Positions 34,265 to 43,345 of a stretch of DNA of 64,000 nt are shown here, piece by piece. A program made the position numbers and the translations under genes. The stretch comes from Thalassolituus sp. UBA1087 (GTDB taxonomy: Bacteria; Pseudomonadota; Gammaproteobacteria; Pseudomonadales; Oceanobacteraceae), in the NCBI GenBank assembly GCA_002314145.1, contig DCCG01000016.1:26608-90607 (forward strand), read 5' to 3'. How positions within the stretch are numbered: position 1 is the stretch's first letter; each line of letters begins with the position of its first letter. A model generated the notes under the pieces. It made no database searches. It saw only the letters and a program-made list of their open reading frames with translations, and had not been told where the DNA came from.

Positions 34265-35431
34265 TTAATGCGGTTGTTTTTCTTGCGCCACATCAAATCC
34301 GCGCCAGACCACGACCGCCGCCACCACTGAAACGACGGCAGCCAGCAGATATACAATAACGCCCCCGGCCGCTTCCCAGAGAACGCCACTCAGCCAGGCG
34401 CCAATCGCGGTGCCCAGACCAAAGCCCAGACTGGAGTAAAGTGCCTGCCCCTGTCCCTGCATCGGGGCCGGAAACAACACCTGAATGTAACGCATGGCGA
34501 CAACATGCATGGCACCAAAACTGAAGGCATGTATGCCCTGCGCGATCACCAGTAAAAACAGGTTTTCCGGCACCAGCGCAATCAGCACCCAGCGCACAGT
34601 GGTCAGCATCAGACTCAGGATGCACCAGTGTTTCAGAGTGAGCAACTCGGCCAGGTGCCGGAACTGCCAGAAAAGCACCACTTCCGCGAGCACGCCAACC
34701 GCCCACAGGGTACCGATCAGCCAGCTCGGATAATTCAGGTCTTCGAGGTAAATACTGAAGAAGGTGTAATAAGGACCATGACTGACCTGCAATAGCATGG
34801 TCATCAGCAGGAAAATAAGGACCGGCCGGCGCGTCAGCGTCTGCCAGAAGCCCTGTGTCTGCGCCTGCCCTTCACGGACACCCGCTGCCGCCGGAATCAG
34901 CCAGCTGTTGAACACAATCGCGGCCATTAACAGAATCATAATCAGTGGCAACACGGAGACGGAGAACACATCGAACAGCAGACCTGCCAGCATCACCAGA
35001 CCGGTGAAGCCAACGGATCCCCACACCCGGATGCGGCTGTACTGACCAATCTGATTTCCCAGTGCTTTCAGGGTAATGGCTTCGTACTGCGGCAGCATGG
35101 CGGCCCAGAAAAACCCGTACCCCAGCATCACCGCCAGCACGCCGCTGAAACTCTCCGCCCACCAGATAAAAGCAAAACAGATCAGCGTCAGAAGCCCCGC
35201 CAGACGCACCATATACAGGGACGACGGAAAACGCGGTGCCAGCGCCGCCCAGAGATTAGGAGCCACTACCCGCACAACGCCAAATCCGGCCATCAGCAGG
35301 CCAATATCCCCGGCACTGAAATCACGGTCCTGAAGATACAGTCCCCAGTAAGGCGCAATACAGCCCAACAGTGCAAAGTAAAGAATATAAAATAATGAAA
35401 GCCGGATAACCGGCGGCTCGGATGACACCAC
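34265..35431 (-). CDS. MFS transporter, HcaT/PPP-like
   Basis: A 388-residue major facilitator with twelve hydrophobic helices. It starts with a short polar end and LSLFYILYFALLGCIAPYWGLYLQ, a pattern of the HcaT/MFS_1_like group, with GLLMAGFGVVRVVAPNLWAAL as the first cytoplasmic loop. HcaT is linked to phenylpropionate uptake, but the substrate here is unknown. Start is GTG at 35431 or 35428. It lies beyond the aroC terminator. An MFS gene next to aroC-prmB is also seen in Pseudomonas. Confidence 0.82.
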   Translation of the reverse strand: MVSSEPPVIRLSLFYILYFALLGCIAPYWGLYLQDRDFSAGDIGLLMAGFGVVRVVAPNLWAALAPRFPSSLYMVRLAGLLTLICFAFIWWAESFSGVLAVMLGYGFFWAAMLPQYEAITLKALGNQIGQYSRIRVWGSVGFTGLVMLAGLLFDVFSVSVLPLIMILLMAAIVFNSWLIPAAAGVREGQAQTQGFWQTLTRRPVLIFLLMTMLLQVSHGPYYTFFSIYLEDLNYPSWLIGTLWAVGVLAEVVLFWQFRHLAELLTLKHWCILSLMLTTVRWVLIALVPENLFLLVIAQGIHAFSFGAMHVVAMRYIQVLFPAPMQGQGQALYSSLGFGLGTAIGAWLSGVLWEAAGGVIVYLLAAVVSVVAAVVVWRGFDVAQEKQPH

Positions 35432-35467
35432 ACCTTCTCCGCATTCAGAACTGACAAAAACGCAGAC

Positions 35468-35493
35468 AAAAAAAAGCCACCTTAAACGGTGGC
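35468..35493 (-). terminator. Terminator after aroC
   Basis: On the minus strand GCCACC-GTTTAA-GGTGGC is followed by eight T, 8 bases after the aroC stop codon. Confidence 0.9.
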
Positions 35494-35500
35494 ATGACGA

Positions 35501-36595
35501 TCAGGTCCGGGAAGGCAGCACCGGGGTGCTGCTGTGCACGTCGGCATTCTGCCCGCGATGACGTATCAGATGATCCGCCAGCACAATGGCCATCATGGCT
35601 TCCGCAATCGGCGTTGCACGGATACCGACACAGGGATCGTGGCGGCCTTTGGTAACGACTTCAATGGGGTTACCGTCAGCGTCGACCGATTGCCCGGGAA
35701 TCACCAGACTCGAGGTAGGCTTAAGTGCCATATGGGCAATGATATCCTGACCGGTTGAGATGCCGCCTAATATGCCCCCGGCATGATTACTCAGAAAGCC
35801 CTGTGGTGACATTTCATCACGGTGCTCAGTGCCCTTCTGTTCGACGCAGGCAAAGCCGTCTCCGATTTCCACACCTTTAACGGCATTAATACTCATCAGC
35901 GCATGGGCGAGCTCGGCATCCAGACGATCAAAAATAGGCTCCCCCAGACCGGGAAACAGCCCGCTGGCCACCACGCTGATTTTAGCGCCGACCGAGTTGC
36001 CTTCTTTGCGCAGCGCCGTCATGTATTCTTCCATTTCCGTGACCTTGCCGGCATCAGGACAGAAAAACGGATTCTGTTCCACCTGATCCCAGTCGAACGC
36101 TTCTGCCCGGATAGGTCCTAATTGAGAGAGGTAGCCGCGCACCTGAATGCCTTTGGCTGCCAGCACTTTTTTGGCAACCGCACCAGCGGCTACACGCATT
36201 GCGGTCTCGCGCGCCGACGAGCGGCCGCCACCGCGGTAATCGCGGATACCGTATTTCTGTGTGTAGGCATAATCGGCATGAGCCGGACGGAAGGTTTTGG
36301 CAATGTTGGAGTAGTCTTTGGAGCGCTGATCCGTGTTTTCGATCAGCAGTCCGATCGCCGTTCCCGTGGTTTTGCCTTCGAATACTCCGGACAGAATTTT
36401 CACCTGGTCCGCTTCACGGCGCTGCGTGGTATAACGCGAGGTACCGGGTTTGCGGCGGTCAAGATCGCGCTGCAGATCGTCTTCACTCAGTTCGATACCG
36501 GGAGGACACCCATCCACGATGGCCCCCAGCGCCAGACCGTGACTTTCACCAAAGGTGGTGACAGTAAAATTTCTGCCAAACGTATTTCCGGACAT
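35501..36595 (-). CDS. aroC: Chorismate synthase
   Basis: A 364-residue FMN-dependent enzyme. All three family signatures are visible: GESHGLALGAIVDGCPPGI, the GGGRSSARETAMRVAAGA loop and RATPIAEAMMAIVLADHL near the C-terminus. It converts EPSP to chorismate, the step after the AroA half encoded at 3741-5990. It follows prmB after 59 bases, a common gammaproteobacterial pairing. Confidence 0.97.
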   Translation of the reverse strand: MSGNTFGRNFTVTTFGESHGLALGAIVDGCPPGIELSEDDLQRDLDRRKPGTSRYTTQRREADQVKILSGVFEGKTTGTAIGLLIENTDQRSKDYSNIAKTFRPAHADYAYTQKYGIRDYRGGGRSSARETAMRVAAGAVAKKVLAAKGIQVRGYLSQLGPIRAEAFDWDQVEQNPFFCPDAGKVTEMEEYMTALRKEGNSVGAKISVVASGLFPGLGEPIFDRLDAELAHALMSINAVKGVEIGDGFACVEQKGTEHRDEMSPQGFLSNHAGGILGGISTGQDIIAHMALKPTSSLVIPGQSVDADGNPIEVVTKGRHDPCVGIRATPIAEAMMAIVLADHLIRHRGQNADVHSSTPVLPSRT

Positions 36596-36654
36596 AACTA
36601 CTCTCGTTGTTCTGTTATTGCACAGAGCCGCATACGCTGCTCCGGTGTGCGCTG

Positions 36655-37605
36655 TTATTTCTGCTGGTATTGATGGCTGAATGCATCCAGGTCGCGGGCC
36701 TGCAGCACGAAAACACCATGGCCGCCGCGTTCAAATTCTGGCCATTCAAACGGCAGAGACGGGCAGGCCTGCGCCAGTGCCGGCCAGCTGTTGCCGACTT
36801 CCACCACCAACAGGCCGTCGTCGGTCAGATACTGGCGGGCCTGCTGCAGCATAATGTGCACCAGATCCAGACCATCTTCGCCGGCCGCCAGCGCCAGTTC
36901 AGGCTCATGGTGATATTCCTGCGGCAGGCTGTTCATATCCTCGGCATCCACATACGGCGGATTGGATACAATCAGATCGTACTGACCGGAGGCCGCCGCA
37001 AACAGGTCAGACTGCAATGCCATCACCCGTTCACTCAAACCGTGACGCTGTATATTTTCGTCAGCCACTTCCAGTGCTTCAAAGGAGATATCCAGCAACT
37101 CGACCTGCGCGTCAGGAAAGGTATGCGCACAGGCAATACCAATGCAGCCACTGCCAGTACAGAGATCCAGTATGCGCTCCGGCGCCGGGTTTCCGGCGGC
37201 CATTTTACCGTGCCACCAGGGGGCGAAGCGTTGTTCAATCATCTGGCCGATCGGCGAGCGCGGAATCAGCACCCGCTCATCGACGACGTAAGGCTGGCCA
37301 CAGAACCAGGCCACGCCCAGTAAATAGGGGGCCGGCACGCGCTGCTCAATACGGGTCAGTACCAGTTCCAGTACGCTCAGCCGTTCACTGCGGGTGACGG
37401 CTGTGGCATACCAGTTTTCCGGTATATTCCAGGGCAGGCTGAGGGCATGGGTGACCAGCAGCAGAGCTTCATCCCAGGGATTGTCTGTGCCGTGGCCAAA
37501 ATAAATACCGGCTTCGTTCATACGGCTCACCGACCAGCGGATCATGTCGGCCATGGTATGCAGTTCGTCGGCAGCTTCTTCAGCCATCTGGCGGATGTCG
37601 GTCAT
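36655..37605 (-). CDS. prmB: Ribosomal protein L3 N5-glutamine methyltransferase
   Basis: A 316-residue SAM methyltransferase of the HemK/PrmB group: ILDLCTGSGCIGIACAHTFP binds SAM and the NPPY motif in IVSNPPYVDAEDM handles the glutamine amide. PrmB methylates Gln150 of ribosomal protein L3. The N-terminal helical part with DELHTMADMIRWSVSRMNEAG and the pairing with aroC distinguish it from PrmC, which modifies release factors. Confidence 0.94.
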   Translation of the reverse strand: MTDIRQMAEEAADELHTMADMIRWSVSRMNEAGIYFGHGTDNPWDEALLLVTHALSLPWNIPENWYATAVTRSERLSVLELVLTRIEQRVPAPYLLGVAWFCGQPYVVDERVLIPRSPIGQMIEQRFAPWWHGKMAAGNPAPERILDLCTGSGCIGIACAHTFPDAQVELLDISFEALEVADENIQRHGLSERVMALQSDLFAAASGQYDLIVSNPPYVDAEDMNSLPQEYHHEPELALAAGEDGLDLVHIMLQQARQYLTDDGLLVVEVGNSWPALAQACPSLPFEWPEFERGGHGVFVLQARDLDAFSHQYQQK

Positions 37606-37681
37606 AACGTCGTCAGGGTTGCTGGAAAAACGCGCAGTTTACCTGTTTTACCGCTGGCGGGCATCTGTTATCGGGGCCTGC

Positions 37682-38611
37682 TCAGCCCATGATACGGCCA
37701 TAGCGGCTGGAATTGCCTTTTTCGAACTCATCCAGCGCTTCATCGGCGATATGGCGTCCGGTTTCAATCACCTCTTCGGCACGATAAAACTCGTACACTT
37801 CACAGGCTTTGACCGGCATCCGGATCAGCAGGTCCGGCGGATAACCCGCCACCTTGTACTGGGTCAGGGATGACGACATCACTTCGAACACCTGGTTGAG
37901 AATATCCAGCTTGCCCAGGTTTTCATCCGCCTGCTTACGGGCATTGGTTTTGTTTTCTATCCACTGACTGGCTTTATCCAGCAGAGAATTCATCCACAGC
38001 AGTTTACGCCCTTCTTTATTGTCGGCGTCCGGCAGAAGTTCATCCGGCATCGGCAGATCACTGTTCAGATCTACCGCCATAATGTAATCCGCATGGGCTG
38101 ACATACAGGGGGTGATTGGCAGCGGGTTCAGTACCGCGCCGTCCACCAGGGTACGCCCGGCGTCATCACACACAGGCGCAAAGATACTGGGAATCGCCGC
38201 CGACGAACGGATGGCCTGATTCAGCGGGCCATTCTGAAACCAGACTTCTTTTTTGCTCTTCAGATCCACCGATACGGCGGTAAAGGGAATGCTGAGGTCC
38301 TCAATCAACTGACCATTGAGCATGGCTTCCATACGGTTATAGAGTTTGTCGCCCCGGATCACGCCATTCGACAACAGGCTGACGTCCACCAGTTTGAGCA
38401 CATCCATATACGTCAGGGTGCAGACCCAGTCACGATATTGTTTTAATTTCCCGGCCGCATAAAAACCGCCGACCACCGCGCCCATGGAGCAACCGGAAAT
38501 GGCGACAATTTCATAACCGCGCGCTTCCAGCGCTTCAATGACGCCAATATGGGTATATCCCCGGGCAGCGCCGCTGCCCAGAGCCAATGCTACAGTTTTG
38601 CCGTTACTCAA
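37682..38611 (-). CDS. Patatin-like phospholipase (RssA-like)
   Basis: A 309-residue patatin domain protein. The oxyanion loop is GSGAARGYTHIGV (12-24), the nucleophile Ser42 lies in SGCSMGAVVGGFYAAG, and the catalytic Asp in VDGAVLNPLP. No signal peptide, so it is cytoplasmic like RssA. It probably hydrolyses phospholipid or acyl esters. The start is TTG at 38611, preceded by GGGGAG. It follows the DUF4892 gene by 2 bases, so the two are one operon. Confidence 0.88.
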   Translation of the reverse strand: MSNGKTVALALGSGAARGYTHIGVIEALEARGYEIVAISGCSMGAVVGGFYAAGKLKQYRDWVCTLTYMDVLKLVDVSLLSNGVIRGDKLYNRMEAMLNGQLIEDLSIPFTAVSVDLKSKKEVWFQNGPLNQAIRSSAAIPSIFAPVCDDAGRTLVDGAVLNPLPITPCMSAHADYIMAVDLNSDLPMPDELLPDADNKEGRKLLWMNSLLDKASQWIENKTNARKQADENLGKLDILNQVFEVMSSSLTQYKVAGYPPDLLIRMPVKACEVYEFYRAEEVIETGRHIADEALDEFEKGNSSRYGRIMG

Positions 38612-38613
38612 GT

Positions 38614-39546
38614 TTATCTCCCCGGCCAGAATACAAAACGCAATGCGGGTTTAAGATCGTTATCCGGTGCCGGTGTCAGCGCACCGTGCCCGATAATATT
38701 CAGCTCGTACTGACCATCAAAAGTGGCCACTCTGAGCTGCTCTGCCAGCCGCTCGGAGCAGAGAATGTTGTCTGCCATATGGCTGGCGTCATAACAATGC
38801 ACCAACAGGTACAGGCGCCGCTTCAGACTCGGGGTAAGGGATTTAAGTTCATTGATCAGTGCCGATGAACGCTCCTCATCCAGCTGGGCGCCACTGGTTT
38901 CAAGACCCGGCAGCCAGCCTGCCGTATTTTTCAGCGCTTCGCGGATCTGCGCTTCCGTCACTTCGGCCGCCAACACCTGATCACGGGTGGTGAATTCGTC
39001 CAGGTTAATCATGACCTGACGGGTCCCCCGCTGCACCACGTACAATACATACAGGGTTTTAGTGCCATCCTCTGCCCGGCTCATGGAAACCTGATAAAAC
39101 TGGTTCTGTTCTCTTCCCACCAGACGTGCGTTACCGAATATTTCATTGGCCCAGAAATTATTACTGCCGCAGTCGAGTCCCTGACACTGATACAACACGT
39201 CGGCGCCTTCGGTCTGGCTGGCGAAATGGCGCGCTACTTCGGACCATGGAAAGCGCTCGGCCACCGACCATACGCGGCGCCATAGCTGACCATTAAGCAG
39301 GCGTTCTTCTTCCCCATAGGTCGTTGCCTGGGTGCGCTTCAGTTCTGACAGCACCAGACGATAGCCGGCCACGTCTTCTTTCTGTTCATCCTGCAGACGA
39401 CTCTGGGGAAAGGCTTCCAGTGCATAACTGCCCGCCACCGGCAGCAGCAGTAACAGCATCAGTATCCCCCGGGCGGGCAGACAGGTCTGACCCTTTTCTC
39501 TGCGGCAAAACAGCGTGGACAGCAACCAAAGCTTTATTAAGCGCAT
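38614..39546 (-). CDS. DUF4892 family exported protein
   Basis: A 310-residue protein with an N-terminal hydrophobic export segment (ILMLLLLLPVAGSYALEAF, about residues 28-46) preceded by an unusually long basic region of about 27 residues. The body carries the DUF4892 pattern: VLYQCQGLDCGSNNFWANEIF with two cysteines, then a beta-rich stretch. Function unknown; members are secreted and often precede lipases or envelope genes. AAGGAGTG stands before the ATG at 39546. Its stop is 2 bases from the patatin start. Confidence 0.82.
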   Translation of the reverse strand: MRLIKLWLLSTLFCRREKGQTCLPARGILMLLLLLPVAGSYALEAFPQSRLQDEQKEDVAGYRLVLSELKRTQATTYGEEERLLNGQLWRRVWSVAERFPWSEVARHFASQTEGADVLYQCQGLDCGSNNFWANEIFGNARLVGREQNQFYQVSMSRAEDGTKTLYVLYVVQRGTRQVMINLDEFTTRDQVLAAEVTEAQIREALKNTAGWLPGLETSGAQLDEERSSALINELKSLTPSLKRRLYLLVHCYDASHMADNILCSERLAEQLRVATFDGQYELNIIGHGALTPAPDNDLKPALRFVFWPGR

Positions 39547-39739
39547 CTATCACTCCTTATCGGCGAACATCCCATTGTTATCTTCCGGCTGGCAAGAGAC
39601 AAGAGCAGTGAATCATTTTTCATCCCGGGACGGTCTGATACGGCGGACGTTTAAGTCATGGGGCAGCGCTGCTACACTTCTCCGCCGCACCACCAAGCCG
39701 CCGTTACGCGAATCAATACGAACCACTTTGTGAGCCTTT

Positions 39740-41707
39740 ATGCCAGCTGCTTCTTTTTCTTCCACTGCCCGCCGCGGGCGACGCTATCCTGCTGTTACCG
39801 TCAGCACCCTGTTTTCCCTGCTGTTTGTTCTGCTGAGCGGCTGCGCCGCGCTGGCTCCGGTCAATGACGACAGCACCAGCACCGAACCGCCGGTCACGCA
39901 GGAAGAGAAAGAGCAGTCAGCCACAACCGTCGCGGCTCTGTTTGAAGAGTTTTATCAGTCTGAAATCGATGGCAGTCCGGTACTGCGCAGCCGGCTGGGG
40001 TACAGTGGCCAGTTCGAATGGGATGATATTTCCGCCGAAGCCCAGGAGGAACGCACGCAACGCTATCAGTCACTGCGTTCGCGTCTGAAGGCCATTCGTG
40101 AAGAAGCTCTGGACTATCCCCAGCGCTGGAGCTATCGCATTCTGCTGAACGAGCTGGAGCAGCGGCTGTTAATGGTGCCGTTCCATTCATACGACTACGC
40201 CTACTCACAACTGGGTGGCTGGCATACTGAGGTCGTCAATGTACTGGTGAATAATCATCCGGTCAGCTCCATTCCGGACCTGCATGATTACATCAGCCGG
40301 CTGAAGGCTATCCCGGGGCTGTTTAAGCGCTGGGAAGAAAACATCCGGGCTGCGGCCGCGGATGGCATTATTCCGCCAGCGTTCGTTTATCCGGCAGTCA
40401 AAAGCAGTATCCGCAATATCATTTCCGGCGCCCCTTTTACCGACAGTGGTGAGTCTCCGCTGTGGCGCGACTTTAATAACAAACTGGATCAGCTGAATCT
40501 GTATCCTGCCAACCACGAGCTGCTGCAACGCAAAGCCCGCAGTGCCCTGCTGAATCAGGTTGGACCAGCCTACCGGCAACTGCTGGCCGTGATTGAGGAG
40601 CAGGAAAAACAGGCCCCTGCGCACATGGCCGCCAGTGACCACGCTGAGGGCATGCGCTACTACCAGCTGCTGCTGGGTCAATACAGCAACAGCCATCTGG
40701 ATGCAGAAACTCTGTATCAGCTGGGTCTTACAGAAGTCAGCCGAATTCAGCAGCAGATCCGTGTTCTGGCGCCGGCACTGGGCTATACCGGACCCGCGGA
40801 TGCCCCGATGCAGTCAGTATTTGCTGCGCTGAACAAAACCGACAGCCATTATCCTGATACCCCACAGGGGCGTGATGAATTTATTGGTTTTCAGAAGAAA
40901 CGCCTGCACGAAATTGCCGCCCGTCTGCCGTATTATTTTACCGATCTTCCGGCAACACCGGTGGCCATTCAGCTGGTGGAAGATTACCGCGCCATCAATT
41001 CACCGATCGCTTTCTATGAAGCCCCCTCCGCCGATGGTCAGCGCCCTGGTATTTATTACATCAATCCGCAGCGTATCAAAGATCTGCCACGCAGCCGCTT
41101 ACCCGCCCTGCTCTACCATGAAGCCCTGCCCGGCCATCATCTGCAGGTTGCAACCGCGCAGGAAAATGACAGGCTGCCGGACTTCCGCCGCATACTGCAT
41201 TACCCGGCCTTCAGTGAAGGCTGGGCCTTATATGCAGAGAAACTCGCCGCTGACATCGGTGCTTATAAAACACCTCAGGAACGCTATGGCCAGTTGGTGA
41301 TGGAGCTGTGGCGGGCAGTACGGCTGGTACTGGATACCGGTCTCAACGCCAAAGGCTGGAGCCGCGAACAGGCGTTGCAATACCGGCTGGCGAATACGCC
41401 TTTTTCCCGCGCCGACAGTGAAGCAGCCATCAATCGTTATCTGGTGATGCCGGGACAGGCGGTGGCTTATAAAATGGGTGAGCTGAAAATTGAAAAAATC
41501 CGCCAGCGCGCCGAGGATGAGCTGGGCCGGAATTTTGATCCGGCCGCTTTTCACTCAGCCTTGCTGGCCAATGGTGCAGTGCCACTGGATGTACTGGAAG
41601 ACGTGATGCAGCAATGGGCAGACGGGCAGGCAAAAACAGCCACCAGCCGCCCGGATGAGCCGGAAGCCAATACGGCTGCCCCGGCTCCGGCAGCCGGGAA
41701 TCAGTAA
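39740..41707 (+). CDS. DUF885 family lipoprotein (putative metallopeptidase)
   Basis: A 655-residue protein with a lipoprotein signal ending in LFVLLSGCAALAP (lipobox LSGC). The body is DUF885: SRLGYSGQFEWDD near the start, LPALLYHEALPGHHLQVATA with an HExxx-H metal motif, and FSEGWALYAEKLA, the third-ligand region seen in carboxypeptidase Taq-like folds. It is likely a zinc peptidase anchored in the envelope. A Pro/Ala-rich tail follows. Its end overlaps the convergent outer-membrane protein gene by 7 bases. Confidence 0.88.
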   Translation: MPAASFSSTARRGRRYPAVTVSTLFSLLFVLLSGCAALAPVNDDSTSTEPPVTQEEKEQSATTVAALFEEFYQSEIDGSPVLRSRLGYSGQFEWDDISAEAQEERTQRYQSLRSRLKAIREEALDYPQRWSYRILLNELEQRLLMVPFHSYDYAYSQLGGWHTEVVNVLVNNHPVSSIPDLHDYISRLKAIPGLFKRWEENIRAAAADGIIPPAFVYPAVKSSIRNIISGAPFTDSGESPLWRDFNNKLDQLNLYPANHELLQRKARSALLNQVGPAYRQLLAVIEEQEKQAPAHMAASDHAEGMRYYQLLLGQYSNSHLDAETLYQLGLTEVSRIQQQIRVLAPALGYTGPADAPMQSVFAALNKTDSHYPDTPQGRDEFIGFQKKRLHEIAARLPYYFTDLPATPVAIQLVEDYRAINSPIAFYEAPSADGQRPGIYYINPQRIKDLPRSRLPALLYHEALPGHHLQVATAQENDRLPDFRRILHYPAFSEGWALYAEKLAADIGAYKTPQERYGQLVMELWRAVRLVLDTGLNAKGWSREQALQYRLANTPFSRADSEAAINRYLVMPGQAVAYKMGELKIEKIRQRAEDELGRNFDPAAFHSALLANGAVPLDVLEDVMQQWADGQAKTATSRPDEPEANTAAPAPAAGNQ

Positions 41708-42549
41708 CGCAGATCGATGCCCACCTGCCAGTATCTGTCTTCCGCCGGCGTGGCTACCCGTTTGGTCGCGTCGGCATCGTATGACCAGATACGACGGTGC
41801 CGCAGCTGACCGATTTCAGCATTCAGCCAGAAGCCGCGCTGCCAGTGAAAATCGACCCCAAATCCCAGTTTCCAGTTGGAATAAGCGGTGCGGTAAGTTC
41901 CGGTTTGACCATCAATTTCTTCTTCCCACACGCCCCCTTCCGGCGCGATGCGCAGATAGGAAGACAGCGCTTCATTCCATGCGGTCTGAATGCGGGTTTT
42001 CGGAAATCCCAGCAATACCTCAGTGTCACGGGTAGGTTTAAACGCCACCCCGATAATGGGCCGCGGATTTAAATCACCAAAGGTCCGGTCGACCGTCAGA
42101 CCTAACTGCCAGAAGCTGCCGGAGCGCCGGTACACACGGCCGATCAGATCCAGATTAACCGCCAGGCTATCGCTGCTGAGAACATTCATGTCGGTCATAA
42201 AACCCGGTTCCGCATGCACGATAAATTCAGATGAACGTCCGCGCTGCTGGCGGTATTCGAGCGGCATTGAAATCCAGTAATAATCATTCTGTGCGGCTGT
42301 GGTACCGCTCCAGCGGAATTCTGTAATATCGACATGGAAGGCACTTCTGATGCTTTCCTGCCCCCGCTCCCGTTCTCCCAGCGGCATGGTAAAACTCAGA
42401 AAGGTACGGCCAAATTCGGTGCCGTCACCTGTGTCCGGGGCCGAAGGTCCTTCCGTTGACCAGGAAATTCCATCCGCCAGAATGCTGTGCGAAAACACCA
42501 TCGCCAGCAGCGCTGTTTTCCATTTAACTGTCTTTGAATAAATCGTCAT
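41701..42549 (-). CDS. Outer-membrane beta-barrel protein, unknown function
   Basis: A 282-residue exported protein. A signal peptide (MTIYSKTVKWKTALLAMVFS to ILA) is followed by alternating polar and aromatic beta-strand repeats such as FWQLGLTVDRTF and RPIIGVAFKP, ending in VGIDLRY with a terminal aromatic residue, the usual outer-membrane insertion mark. I do not recognise the family. The frame extends to 42633, but the ATG at 42549 has AGGA before it and gives a clean signal peptide. It overlaps the end of the 219-residue gene by 26 bases. Confidence 0.75.
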   Translation of the reverse strand: MTIYSKTVKWKTALLAMVFSHSILADGISWSTEGPSAPDTGDGTEFGRTFLSFTMPLGERERGQESIRSAFHVDITEFRWSGTTAAQNDYYWISMPLEYRQQRGRSSEFIVHAEPGFMTDMNVLSSDSLAVNLDLIGRVYRRSGSFWQLGLTVDRTFGDLNPRPIIGVAFKPTRDTEVLLGFPKTRIQTAWNEALSSYLRIAPEGGVWEEEIDGQTGTYRTAYSNWKLGFGVDFHWQRGFWLNAEIGQLRHRRIWSYDADATKRVATPAEDRYWQVGIDLRY

Positions 42550-43183
42550 AAGCTTCCTGAACGCTGGCATAACTGGTGAGTGCCCCTGTGCTCTGCTCGG
42601 TTTTACGCACCGAATCCAGCGCTCCCAATACATCCATTACATTATTAAAACCGTCGATAACATCCTCCGGCGCACCGGCTTCCTGCAACAGATCAGTGTA
42701 GTTGGCGACATAGTCATACGCCTCACTTTCTTTGCGGCGCGTTTCCGGTGTGGTGGTCTGATCAATCCCGTTAATAACGTCAATGACATTGAGTAAGGAT
42801 TTGGCTGCTTCCGAGTCACCGTCCACGGATTCACTCATGACAAACTGACTGAGAAAACCGGCCGCTTCGGTAATGGCCGATACGCTCTGCGTATCACCGC
42901 CCAGACCGCGGTAATCGTCATTGGATAAAAAACCATCTTCATACAGACGATCCACCAGTTCGGGAATCTGATCAGAGGTTAAGGTGCCGGAAAAGAATTC
43001 AGCGGAAATACGGCTGAGTTTTTCCGCCCGCAGTGAAACAGATACTTTATCCGTGTCCACCGTGTCATAGTTTTTATTGCCGGTATTGCTCTCGGAATTT
43101 TCATCGTTTGCGGAGGCAGCAGGCTGCTGACTGCCGAGCGAGCGCAGCAGATTCTGATAAGTACTGGTATCGTTGATGTTCAC
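42524..43183 (-). CDS. Hypothetical acidic protein, 219 residues
   Basis: I do not recognise the family. The protein is soluble, acidic and helical, with an N-terminal low-complexity Asn/Ser/Glu region (about residues 15-40) and then a conserved-looking helical domain (LRAEKLSRISAEFFSGTLTS, later LLNVIDVINGIDQTTTPETR). No signal peptide. Start is GTG at 43183 behind GGGGAT. It overlaps the outer-membrane barrel gene, so the pair is co-translated and may form one system. Confidence 0.75.
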   Translation of the reverse strand: MNINDTSTYQNLLRSLGSQQPAASANDENSESNTGNKNYDTVDTDKVSVSLRAEKLSRISAEFFSGTLTSDQIPELVDRLYEDGFLSNDDYRGLGGDTQSVSAITEAAGFLSQFVMSESVDGDSEAAKSLLNVIDVINGIDQTTTPETRRKESEAYDYVANYTDLLQEAGAPEDVIDGFNNVMDVLGALDSVRKTEQSTGALTSYASVQEAYDDLFKDS

Positions 43184-43281
43184 ACCGTATCCCCTTTACC
43201 AACGTAATATGGGCTGATAAGCGGAAACAGCAATTAACGAGCCAGACCAGGAAACTGCTTATATTTCATATAGTTAAAAAG

Positions 43282-43305
43282 AAAAACGGCCAGTAATGGC
43301 CGCTT
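43282..43305 (-). terminator. Terminator after the DUF3422 gene
   Basis: On the minus strand CGGCCA-TTAC-TGGCCG is followed by TTTTTC, about 45 bases after the stop. Confidence 0.75.
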
Positions 43306-43345
43306 TGTGTCAGATTATTGCCGTCGCACCTTTGCCGCCCGCCGG

